This document shows positions 49,712-55,708 of a stretch of 55,708 nt of DNA, piece after piece. Where the stretch lies: the IMG/VR virus record IMGVR_UViG_3300025101_000005, positions 1-55,708 of that record; one strand, 5' to 3'. Every line of letters starts with the position of its first letter. Within the stretch, counting starts at the first letter, position 1. The notes beneath the pieces are model-generated. The model searched no databases. It was not told the origin of the DNA and saw only the letters and a program-made list of their open reading frames with translations. The translations under genes and the position numbers were made by a program. Source of the DNA: a virus.

Positions 49712-51661
49712 TTACCTCGACGCATTGAGCAATAGAGAATTGTCAACAACAAACCTCTCTCCCAATAGGATACGTGCAAGGTTATCCATGCCAGCATGTG
49801 CAAGCGTCTCCACCGAATCCACAACTGTGTACTTCGGATAATATCTCTTCACACTGTCTGTCTGAATACCGATGCCAAGACATTCAATGTCTTCGGCAAC
49901 CAACTGATTGATAGCATCTCGGCAATGTTGGTCGAGGGCTCTTGAATCGCCACTCGCACAAGGCATGCCGTCTGACAAGACGAACATAATCTTGCGACGC
50001 TCACTCCTTGGCTTGAGTCTGTCTCTTGCATACAGGATTGCCTCGCCGTCTGAATTGTTGCCACCCGCCATGTCTGCGATAGTACCGAGCGAACCCTTTG
50101 CCTCGTACAGACGTTCTTCAAATGCCTTGAAGATGTACATGTCCAAGGGCTCGTATCTGCTGAAACTACCAGTGCTTTCGGCTCTGATGGAATGACGAGT
50201 ACCACTCTTGTGACTGGTTCGATTGTTGAAACCCAACACCTCGTACTTGATAGATGTTCGGTCAATCGCCTCAATCATGGCAATGGCACACTGCATAGCA
50301 ACGTAGGCTCTGTGGCTTGCCATCGAACCCGATAGGTCAATCAAGAACGTGACGGCAGTATCCAAGTCTTGTCTCTCGGTACGTATCTTGAACACGTTGG
50401 GCTTGCTGTTGTATGCACCAACAAAACGTCTGCTATCGAGACGACCTTGCTCCTTGGCATAATCCCAATCTCGGTTCTCACGAGCAAGCAAGGCACGCTC
50501 AAGCTTTCGTCGCATGACATTGACGTCGCCAGCCATGCCAGCAACTTGCTTGTCATACTCGTCTGCCGTACCTCGTGCCATCCATCTGCCAAGTGTCTGA
50601 CGTGAGCCATACTTACTTGGCTCGTCAAGTCTGTGATGCCACTTGTCACTGGCAGTAGACAACGGACGATAAGAACCACGACCACCCTTGAGCAACTCGG
50701 TTGTCTTGCGTAGTTCTTTGACCACACAATCCTTGACGTCGAATTGTTCGTAGACTTCTACGTCTTCGGACTCTTCGGGTTTCGCCTCCGAGGTAGCATC
50801 ACCACGTTCTCCGCCTCCATACTCGTTGCCGTGTTTGTGTCCGTCGTCTGGTTCGCTTTTCTCTCCACCACTCGAAGGGTCGTCGCCTTTGCTCCCATCT
50901 CCGTCAGACCCCTCATCAGAAGACCCATCGCCTTTCTCCTCTGTTGGGGCTCCACCATCATCTCCACTCGTAGGTTTATCCCCTTTCTTAGTTCCACCAT
51001 TAGGGTTATCAGTTTCTTCATTGGCATCTGCCTCCTCTCGTAGTTCACGTTCGATGGTTCGTGCAAGGTCAACAATGTCCTTGCTGTTTCTGCATGCGTC
51101 GATAGCCTTGACCCACACTGGCAACTTCTTGCGAAGATTGTCACTGCATACGTCAAGACATTCGCCACAAGTCTCGCCACCATATCCCTTGCGACCTTCC
51201 CAAGTGATGGCAACTGGTGCGAGGAATCTGTCGTCTTTCAATCGCTTGTCCGTCTTGGATACGTTGTCAAGGAACTCTCGATTGACCGCAGACGTAGTGG
51301 CTCGCAAGTTTTTCTCACTCCCAGGGTAATCACGCATGACTCGTCTCTCCAACCATACGTCTTCGAGACCATTGGCTAGTGACTTGAGCAGTGTGTTGTT
51401 CTCTCTCGCACACTCATTGAAGAATGAACGAAGAGCCTTGAAGTTCGTGTGCTTGACGTGACCACTCTCATGGTCAACGTAGCCACGAATTATCTCGGCA
51501 GTGGCATCATCAACCTCTGCATTGTGGTCAATAGACGGCAGATAGATGGTCGAACCATCCGTCGCCGCTCCGTCGCCTTGGAACACGACGGATACGTCTT
51601 GCTTTCTACCGAATACGGATGAGGTCTTTTGAACCTCGTGTGTGAATAAATCTCCTCTCAT
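49712..51661 (-). CDS. CobT-like VWA-domain protein
   Basis: 649 residues from ATG 51661 (GGGAGG upstream). N-terminal region has VDHESGHVKH (His64, Glu65, His68), an HExxH-type site; a 90-residue acidic Gly/Ser/Asp/Glu low-complexity linker follows (about residues 210-305). The C-terminal VWA domain has the metal site LIDLSGSM near residue 440 and a later DGMP segment. This is the plan of CobT, the partner of CobS in aerobic cobaltochelatase; here it follows a CobS-like gene. Since no CobN is present, the pair is more likely a MoxR/VWA-type remodeling machine than a chelatase. Confidence 0.82.
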   Translation of the reverse strand: MRGDLFTHEVQKTSSVFGRKQDVSVVFQGDGAATDGSTIYLPSIDHNAEVDDATAEIIRGYVDHESGHVKHTNFKALRSFFNECARENNTLLKSLANGLEDVWLERRVMRDYPGSEKNLRATTSAVNREFLDNVSKTDKRLKDDRFLAPVAITWEGRKGYGGETCGECLDVCSDNLRKKLPVWVKAIDACRNSKDIVDLARTIERELREEADANEETDNPNGGTKKGDKPTSGDDGGAPTEEKGDGSSDEGSDGDGSKGDDPSSGGEKSEPDDGHKHGNEYGGGERGDATSEAKPEESEDVEVYEQFDVKDCVVKELRKTTELLKGGRGSYRPLSTASDKWHHRLDEPSKYGSRQTLGRWMARGTADEYDKQVAGMAGDVNVMRRKLERALLARENRDWDYAKEQGRLDSRRFVGAYNSKPNVFKIRTERQDLDTAVTFLIDLSGSMASHRAYVAMQCAIAMIEAIDRTSIKYEVLGFNNRTSHKSGTRHSIRAESTGSFSRYEPLDMYIFKAFEERLYEAKGSLGTIADMAGGNNSDGEAILYARDRLKPRSERRKIMFVLSDGMPCASGDSRALDQHCRDAINQLVAEDIECLGIGIQTDSVKRYYPKYTVVDSVETLAHAGMDNLARILLGERFVVDNSLLLNASR

Positions 51662-51671
51662 GTTTACCTCC

Positions 51672-53504
51672 CTAGTTGAAGATTCTGTCGACGATACCAT
51701 TCAACACGGCTCTGTCTTGAGCCGAGCATCTGTCGAGAACAACAGTCTCGATGGCTTGTCGCACACCAAGTTTGTTGTCTCCACTTGGCATCAGTGAAGT
51801 GAATGTGTGGATAGCATTGCCGAGAGCAATGTAACCACGTGGCGAAATGGGTTGCATGACCTTGGAAGTCGTGAACGCATTGATATGCTCGGTCACATAC
51901 TTGCTGACCTTGTTGACCATTGCTTTGTCCAAGCTTGGCACGGAAGACTTGATAAGTTCCTCACGTTGCTTTGCATCCATGTACTCGACGTGAATCCAAA
52001 CCTTGAATCGGTCAAGCAATGCCATGCTCTGTGGTCTTGCACCTTGGTACATGCCGAACTCGTCGCCTTGACCAACTGTGTTGCCAGTCGCAAACATACG
52101 GAACATTGCATGTGGCTTGACAAGACGACCACCATCCTCGGTAAGCAACAAGCCGTTGCCCTCGAAGGCTCTCTGCATCACGTAGGCAATGTCAGGTCTG
52201 ATGAAGTCCAACTCGTCAAAGCAACCAATCGTAGGACTTGCCATCATCTGTGGCAGTATGCCGTCCACGAACTTGGAAATCGTAGCCTCGCCGTCCTTGG
52301 TCAAGACGTCACGACCAACCAAGTCCATACGTGTAATCTCACTGTCAAAGTTGACACGTGAGAAGGGCCAACGCAGACGAGCAGCCACTTGCTCGATAAG
52401 TGTCGTCTTGCCCGAACCAGTGTGACCATGCAAGTAACAAGGTTGATTGGTAATCAACGCATACAGAACTCTGAACAAACTCATTGGTCTGAACACGTAG
52501 TTGGTGTCAATATCTGGCACGTGAGGATGGTCGCCATCCCATTCCCAACACGGAACGTCGAAGTCGAAACTGTCGAGACCCTTGCCAGTGATACCGAACA
52601 ACGCATGAGCCTTGGCAACCTTGACCTTGCCACTCGGAATAGTGCCGTCGCCTTTGACCTCGGAAGTCGTGGGAGCAACAATCGTGGCTGATGACTTGCG
52701 AAGACGAACAATGTCGTCACTCATCTTCTGCATGGTATCAATCATGTCCGAAATCTTGGGCAAGCCGTTGGATGTCAACGCAAGGTCAATCAATGCAGAC
52801 GCATCAGCGTTCGGTGCTTTCGGTATTGGCACGGCACTGTCCTCGTCTTTCTTCTGCGTGGCAAGGATGTGCTTGGTCAAAGCATTGCTTTTGCTCGTGT
52901 GGTCTGGTTCGGGTACGTCTGTGCGACTCTCAAGCAAGCTTGGCATTGGCTTGAGCCTCTCGGTGTCGCCGAAGATGTTGTGCAAAGCTTGCATTGCATC
53001 CTCGCTTGTCCATCCCTCGTTCACGACCAAGTCGTCGTGTACATTGCACAGTTCTTCGAGTCCATAGTCCTCGACGTTAGTGGATACTTCACTCATGGGT
53101 TCCTCCTCGGTTGTTGTAGTGAAAGCAGATAGTCGGCACTCTTCGTACGCTTTGTCGTCAAACGTACGTGGTCGTCCGAATATGTAGCCAGTTTTGGATT
53201 TGCTACTCGTGGTAGCATAGCCCTCGTGGTTTGGCTTACGGATAGCATCAAGCACTTGGCTTGGTGCAATTTTGCCGACAATGATGCCAACCATTGTCTC
53301 GACGTCTAGGCTGTCACGTAAACCAGTGTAGGTTGCTCGTGGGTTGATTTGTTCAACGCCATCTCCCACGATTGGGCTATCGTCGAAAGCAACTTGGATT
53401 GCCCCTTTCGACCATGTTTCGAGAAATGGAGTGACCAAGTCACGAACCATTTTTCGTCTTTCCGTGAAGTCTCCCTCACGAAGAGCGTCTTGAAGTGTCG
53501 TCAT
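51672..53504 (-). CDS. CobS-like AAA+ ATPase
   Basis: 610 residues, much longer than CobS because of a long N-terminal extension (about 330 residues, helical and charged) of unknown role. The AAA+ core is close to CobS: LHGHTGSGKTTLIEQVAARL (Walker A near residue 365), RVNFDSEITRMDLVGRD, Walker B IGCFDELDF, and MFRMFATGNTVGQGDEFGMYQG with arginine-finger-type RFKVW. It should power the VWA partner encoded next, 10 bases after its stop. Known cob-like genes occur in several marine phages, but their function is unsettled. Confidence 0.82.
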   Translation of the reverse strand: MTTLQDALREGDFTERRKMVRDLVTPFLETWSKGAIQVAFDDSPIVGDGVEQINPRATYTGLRDSLDVETMVGIIVGKIAPSQVLDAIRKPNHEGYATTSSKSKTGYIFGRPRTFDDKAYEECRLSAFTTTTEEEPMSEVSTNVEDYGLEELCNVHDDLVVNEGWTSEDAMQALHNIFGDTERLKPMPSLLESRTDVPEPDHTSKSNALTKHILATQKKDEDSAVPIPKAPNADASALIDLALTSNGLPKISDMIDTMQKMSDDIVRLRKSSATIVAPTTSEVKGDGTIPSGKVKVAKAHALFGITGKGLDSFDFDVPCWEWDGDHPHVPDIDTNYVFRPMSLFRVLYALITNQPCYLHGHTGSGKTTLIEQVAARLRWPFSRVNFDSEITRMDLVGRDVLTKDGEATISKFVDGILPQMMASPTIGCFDELDFIRPDIAYVMQRAFEGNGLLLTEDGGRLVKPHAMFRMFATGNTVGQGDEFGMYQGARPQSMALLDRFKVWIHVEYMDAKQREELIKSSVPSLDKAMVNKVSKYVTEHINAFTTSKVMQPISPRGYIALGNAIHTFTSLMPSGDNKLGVRQAIETVVLDRCSAQDRAVLNGIVDRIFN

Positions 53505-53539
53505 ATTTACCTCGTGTAATGTTAAAGTTGAAAGTAAAA

Positions 53540-53571
53540 CGAGAGGCAGATTCCGAAGAATTTGCCCCTCG
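53540..53571 (-). ncRNA. Structured leader hairpin of CobS-like gene
   Basis: 14-bp stem with one mismatch and one wobble and a CGAA/TTCG tetraloop, in the untranslated leader 36-67 bases upstream of the CobS-like ATG. Immediately beside it is the 26-base element ATAAAAGTTCCTT-N6-CGCACGT, repeated at 55324. Could be an mRNA stabiliser or regulatory RNA structure. Confidence 0.5.
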
Positions 53572-53573
53572 AT

Positions 53574-53599
53574 ATAAAAGTTCCTTTATAAACGCACGT
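53574..53599. repeat. Leader repeat element, copy 1
   Basis: ATAAAAGTTCCTT, six variable bases, CGCACGT. Copy 2 at 55324-55349 has the same two blocks at identical spacing. Both lie beside a hairpin and upstream of a minus-strand gene start. Confidence 0.6.
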
Positions 53600-53625
53600 C
53601 GTGTATAGAAGATTGTCATGTCGTA

Positions 53626-53654
53626 TGTATAACACGTTAGACAACAACTGACAA
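53626..53654 (-). promoter_or_regulatory. Promoter for CobS/CobT-like operon
   Basis: On the minus strand TTGTCA (53654-53649), 17 bases, TATACA (53631-53626). Start expected near 53619, giving a leader of about 115 bases with the hairpin and repeat element before the ATG at 53504. Confidence 0.45.
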
Positions 53655-53660
53655 CTCCCT

Positions 53661-54323
53661 TCATGCCTTCAACCATTCGAGCATGGTTTTTCGTGAACTT
53701 ATCTCGTTCTCGTTGAACTTAACGCACCCCCACTCGCCGTGCTTTTTCTCAATTTTGCCGTCTTCGTCGAGTAGGTTTCCGTGTTCGTCTATGCGTTCGT
53801 CGTCTAGCATGCTTTGGAACAGATACTCGCCGACTTGCTCCAATGCCCACTCTGGCATTGTTCCGTCCTCGAACGATTCTTGCATGCCGATACATGTGTC
53901 TGTGCCGTCTTCGTAGAAACCAACGAAGTCACAACCACCCTCTTCGTACTCGGCTGATACAGTCCAACCGAGTTCGTGTGCTTTGTCGTACACTCCGATT
54001 GGTGGGCTCCACGCAGAATCGAAGTTGAATTGGATGCCGTTCTCGTCTGCGTTCTCTTCCCAATCGCACTCTTCGAGGTTGACTTCCCACTTCGTACCCC
54101 AGTTCTGCACTCGCCAATCCCACCAAGCGACGTCCATCTTCACTGGCTCGTTGTTGCCTGTGATGTGAGGGAACGTCGGCTTGACTTCGATTGTGCCGTC
54201 GTAGTTGGGTTCGGGCAGAAAATGTGCGAGGAAGTTGCCCTTTTGCATGTCCTCGACTAACGCCTTGACTTTCGACTTGTCGTCGTGGGTAAGGCTTACC
54301 CAGTTGCTACACCAGTTTGGCAT
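53661..54323 (-). CDS. YubB ferredoxin-like domain protein
   Basis: 220 residues; AGGAGG before ATG. N-terminal MPNWCSNWVSLT is the signature of the YubB/DUF1281 (Api92-like) family; the body alternates strands and helices with many Trp (WWDWRVQNWGTKW, FNFDSAWSPPIGVYDK, GWTVSAEYEEGGCDFVGFY), matching that ferredoxin-like fold. Widespread in phages and plasmids; function not settled. Acidic C-terminal half with HGNLLDEDGKIE. Confidence 0.85.
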   Translation of the reverse strand: MPNWCSNWVSLTHDDKSKVKALVEDMQKGNFLAHFLPEPNYDGTIEVKPTFPHITGNNEPVKMDVAWWDWRVQNWGTKWEVNLEECDWEENADENGIQFNFDSAWSPPIGVYDKAHELGWTVSAEYEEGGCDFVGFYEDGTDTCIGMQESFEDGTMPEWALEQVGEYLFQSMLDDERIDEHGNLLDEDGKIEKKHGEWGCVKFNENEISSRKTMLEWLKA

Positions 54324-54332
54324 GTTGACCTC

Positions 54333-54479
54333 CTATCTGTCGTTGCCGTTCATTCGTCTGCACTCGTCCTCCACACGTGACCTCACACGTGAATGGTAGA
54401 CACACTGTCCAGACCTCGCATGGTAGACGCCCCATCCTCTCGGATGAGACGCCACGTAGTAGTCGTCGCCCCACATCAT
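54333..54479 (-). CDS. Small hypothetical protein (48 aa)
   Basis: 48 residues from ATG 54479 (or 47 from 54476), overlapping the stop of the membrane protein gene by ATGA. MMWGDDYYVASHPRGWGVYHARSGQCVYH... ends RRMNGNDR; a compact aromatic beta protein. Tight coupling on the upstream side and 9 bases before the next gene support it. Confidence 0.6.
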   Translation of the reverse strand: MMWGDDYYVASHPRGWGVYHARSGQCVYHSRVRSRVEDECRRMNGNDR

Positions 54480-54754
54480 TTCCACGTGCCTGACTTGGGT
54501 TCGTATGGGATGAAGACACACTCGCCGTTCTTCCACGTGCCATCAGGGTAGTAGATGACTTCGCCACATCCACCAAACCACTCGATTATCACGAGCATGA
54601 ACAATGCGTAGACGAGCATGAAAGCCGTTAGGTATGCGAGAGCCTTGCCGAAACTACGTAGTAGTCGACCTAGTCTCTTGCGTCGTAGGCGTGTGTTGGT
54701 TATCGACGTTCGTGGAAGTAGCTCGACGAAGTCGTTGTGTCGTTGTTTTCGCAT
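54476..54754 (-). CDS. Small membrane protein with basic N-terminus
   Basis: 92 residues; GGAGG before ATG. Basic N-terminal segment (RLRRKRLGRLLRSFGK), a membrane helix (about 38-60, AYLTAFMLVYALFMLVIIEWF) and a 30-residue C-terminal tail with a YYPDGTWKNGECVFIPYEPKSGTW beta pattern. The positive-inside rule puts the N-terminus in the cytoplasm. Might act on the host envelope; no family recognised. Confidence 0.62.
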   Translation of the reverse strand: MRKQRHNDFVELLPRTSITNTRLRRKRLGRLLRSFGKALAYLTAFMLVYALFMLVIIEWFGGCGEVIYYPDGTWKNGECVFIPYEPKSGTWK

Positions 54755-54796
54755 GGTATCCTCCGTATGCGTTGATGAAAAAAAAGACCAAAAAAA

Positions 54797-54824
54797 AACC
54801 CCACACCCGTGAGGGTGTGAGGTT
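54797..54824. terminator. Intrinsic terminator, both directions
   Basis: 12-bp stem with one mismatch (CCCACACCC/GGGTGTGAGG core, loop GTGA), with a T-run of eight on the minus strand and five on the plus strand. Ends the gene at 54835-55239. Confidence 0.85.
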
Positions 54825-54834
54825 TTTGATTCGC

Positions 54835-55239
54835 TTACTTGCGTAATTGCACAAGTGCGTTAAGAAAGCTTGCAAAAGCTTTCTCGTCCATGCCGTTCAC
54901 TTGCGAAGCAAGGTCGGACAGTACATTCGGCTGTGAAGCCTTCGGCTTTGCCTTGGCTTTCGCTTTCGGCTTTGCCGTCGTCTTCGGCTTGGCTGGGGTT
55001 GCTTTAGCAACCTTCGCCCATGCAACCCTTGCCTCGTCGCCAGTCGAGGCGTATGCGTTGATGCGAGCAGTGTCGTTGCCCTTTAGGGCTTTGAGCAAGT
55101 TGCCCCAACGCTTACGCTTGGAAGACTTCGTCTTCGTCTCCACGTAAGCCACGAGTTCAGCTTTCACCTTCTGCGACTTTGTCGTGGAAAACTGCTTCGC
55201 AACTTCGGTAGCTGATGGGTTTGTGTTTGCATGTGTCAT
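54835..55239 (-). CDS. Basic histone-like repeat protein
   Basis: 134 residues from ATG 55239 (GAGGAG upstream). Helical N-domain (TEVAKQFSTTKSQKVKAELVAYVETK, WGNLLKALKG), then an alanine/lysine/proline repeat (about 84-105, KPKTTAKPKAKAKAKPK-like) as in histone H1-type tails, and a C-terminal helix (DEKAFASFLNALVQLRK). The tail should bind DNA, so it may be a nucleoid-like or DNA-organising early protein. First gene of the leftward GC-rich block, preceded by a long structured leader. Family not identified. Confidence 0.68.
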   Translation of the reverse strand: MTHANTNPSATEVAKQFSTTKSQKVKAELVAYVETKTKSSKRKRWGNLLKALKGNDTARINAYASTGDEARVAWAKVAKATPAKPKTTAKPKAKAKAKPKASQPNVLSDLASQVNGMDEKAFASFLNALVQLRK

Positions 55240-55323
55240 GTGAGTTCTCCTCGTGCGTTGGTTGAGAACCTCGTGTGTAACGCACAGAACACGTCGAGGT
55301 TGAACCGAGAAAATCGGCTCACC

Positions 55324-55349
55324 ATAAAAGTTCCTTCGGAACCGCACGT
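55324..55349. repeat. Leader repeat element, copy 2
   Basis: ATAAAAGTTCCTT, six bases, CGCACGT, matching 53574-53599. Here the six bases complete a GTTCC-GGAAC hairpin with a T-run on the minus strand, which would act as an attenuator ahead of the gene at 55239. Confidence 0.6.
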
Positions 55350-55352
55350 GAG

Positions 55353-55383
55353 GGACGACTCGCCGTCTCGTTCCGTCTAAACT
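55353..55383 (+). promoter_or_regulatory. GGACGAC-type promoter 6 (terminase operon)
   Basis: GGACGAC at 55353-55359, 18 bases, TAAACT at 55378-55383. It points across the contig junction toward the TerS-like gene, leaving a leader of about 255 bases with the hairpins at 55438 and 55494. The only non-coding copy not directly after a stop codon. Confidence 0.42.
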
Positions 55384-55397
55384 GCTGAAATGATTAC

Positions 55398-55548
55398 ACA
55401 TGCGTTACTTTCAGGCATTGTTCAGAGCCTACCGAGGCTAAAATTGAAAATTTTAGCACGCACACGTAGGAAAAACCCCTACATAGGGAGTCAAAACCCT
55501 TGTAGAACAAGGGTTTACATGCGTTATGTGACTGATTTGTGCCTGAAA
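55398..55548. repeat. Cluster of direct and inverted repeats, candidate attP/origin
   Basis: Direct repeat ACATGCGTTA at 55398-55407 and 55517-55526. Inverted repeat TTTCAGGCA (55409-55417) with TGCCTGAAA (55540-55548). Hairpins CTAAAATT (55438-55456, 3-base loop) and AAACCCTTGT (55494-55516, 10-bp arms, 3-base loop). CCCTTGTA is also the half-site of the inverted repeat at the integrase promoter. Confidence 0.55.
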
Positions 55549-55609
55549 CACGTGCAAGACGAGGCTGGGGGGAGGGGGTCATCCCGCCCGCCACTCGCAT
55601 TGCACTATT

Positions 55610-55708
55610 GTCACCTCCCCTACCCAACAAATAATCGGAGCAAAAATTGAAAACGTCTGAAAAAAGAAGTACAAAGAAGTGCGAACGGTGCGAAAAGGAC
55701 TTTTATGT
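55610..55708. repeat. Contig-end direct repeat, right copy
   Basis: Exact copy of bases 1-99. The partial TerS-like reading frame here is the same gene as at position 38 and should not be counted twice. Confidence 0.9.

Larger units (their letters stand above)
55240..55609. other. Structured non-coding region
   Basis: About 370 bases (plus 37 after circularisation) with no convincing gene between divergent genes. It holds the leader of the 55239 gene (hairpin 55302-55320, terminator-like GTTCC-GAA-GGAAC-TTTT on the minus strand at 55342-55326), promoter 6, and several hairpins and repeats. A candidate for attP and/or replication origin and for leader RNA control. Confidence 0.65.

Noticed and set aside
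50744-51329. Plus-strand frames opposite the acidic linker of the CobT-like gene
   Set aside because: Ser/Pro-rich shadow of GGX/GAX codons; no start signals and opposite to all genes of the block.
55494-55516. Hairpin considered as an intrinsic terminator before the terminase genes
   Set aside because: The stem is followed by ACATGCG rather than a T-run; a protein-binding dyad is the better reading.
1-55708. Search for tRNA genes, insertion sequences and a phage RNA polymerase
   Set aside because: No cloverleaf with TTC-loop signature, no transposase motif and no T7-type polymerase reading frame was seen; a covariance-model search could still find a divergent tRNA.

Overview
The window is the complete genome of a tailed phage with a podovirus-type gene set, assembled as a circular contig. 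Bases 1-99 recur exactly at 55610-55708, so the non-redundant circle is 55,609 bp. An exact 99-base overlap looks like assembler k-mer redundancy rather than a biological terminal repeat. No bacterial flank, tRNA, insertion sequence or CRISPR array was seen. Several small families (DUF5872-like and other lysine-rich Cys proteins, C1q-like fibre modules, a 3TM GTA-type holin) point to a marine environmental virus. The host cannot be read from the sequence; an alphaproteobacterium is a guess.

Layout. (1) 38-36993, plus strand: one long structural and lysis block. It runs: zinc-ribbon TerS-like protein, TerL, portal, a large tail-fibre/adhesin cassette inserted between portal and scaffold (4.6-12.1 kb), tail chaperone-like protein, scaffold, major capsid protein, head-tail adaptor, nozzle, second fibre, GNAT, three internal-virion-like proteins, a 3195-residue polyvalent protein, nuclease, EF-hand membrane protein, 3TM holin and M15 endolysin. 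(2) 37028-40609, minus strand: early recombination genes (Sak4-like annealase/ATPase, SSB, Cas4/RecB-like nuclease, small DUFs). (3) 40660-40708: overlapping divergent sigma70-like promoters with palindromes, then a small HTH protein and a PrimPol-RepA helicase. (4) 43186-46485, plus strand: HTH-zinc protein, Holliday-junction-resolvase-like nuclease, and a dense run of overlapping, tiny, very basic proteins. (5) 46471-47921, minus strand: winged-helix protein, small acidic-tailed protein and tyrosine integrase. (6) 47991-55239, minus strand: a GC-richer block of small proteins plus a CobS-like AAA+ ATPase and CobT-like VWA protein. (7) 55240-55609 plus 1-37: a hairpin-rich non-coding stretch.

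How it may work. Integrase and divergent promoters suggest a temperate or integrative lifestyle. No DNA polymerase and no phage RNA polymerase is encoded, so host enzymes must be used. Replication would rest on PrimPol-helicase, SSB, Sak4 and PD-(D/E)XK nucleases.

The most interesting signal is a repeated element, (T)AGGACGAC followed after 18 bases by a -10-like hexamer. It sits directly after stop codons at the joints of the plus-strand modules. I read it as a phage-specific promoter family for the structural and small-protein genes. One copy overlaps a strong terminator behind the capsid gene, and one would give a leaderless portal transcript. Other notable points are a predicted type-1 copper (cupredoxin) site inside a tail fibre, a giant protein with zincin and ADP-ribosyltransferase-like motifs, and nested small genes at 44.7-45.2 kb.
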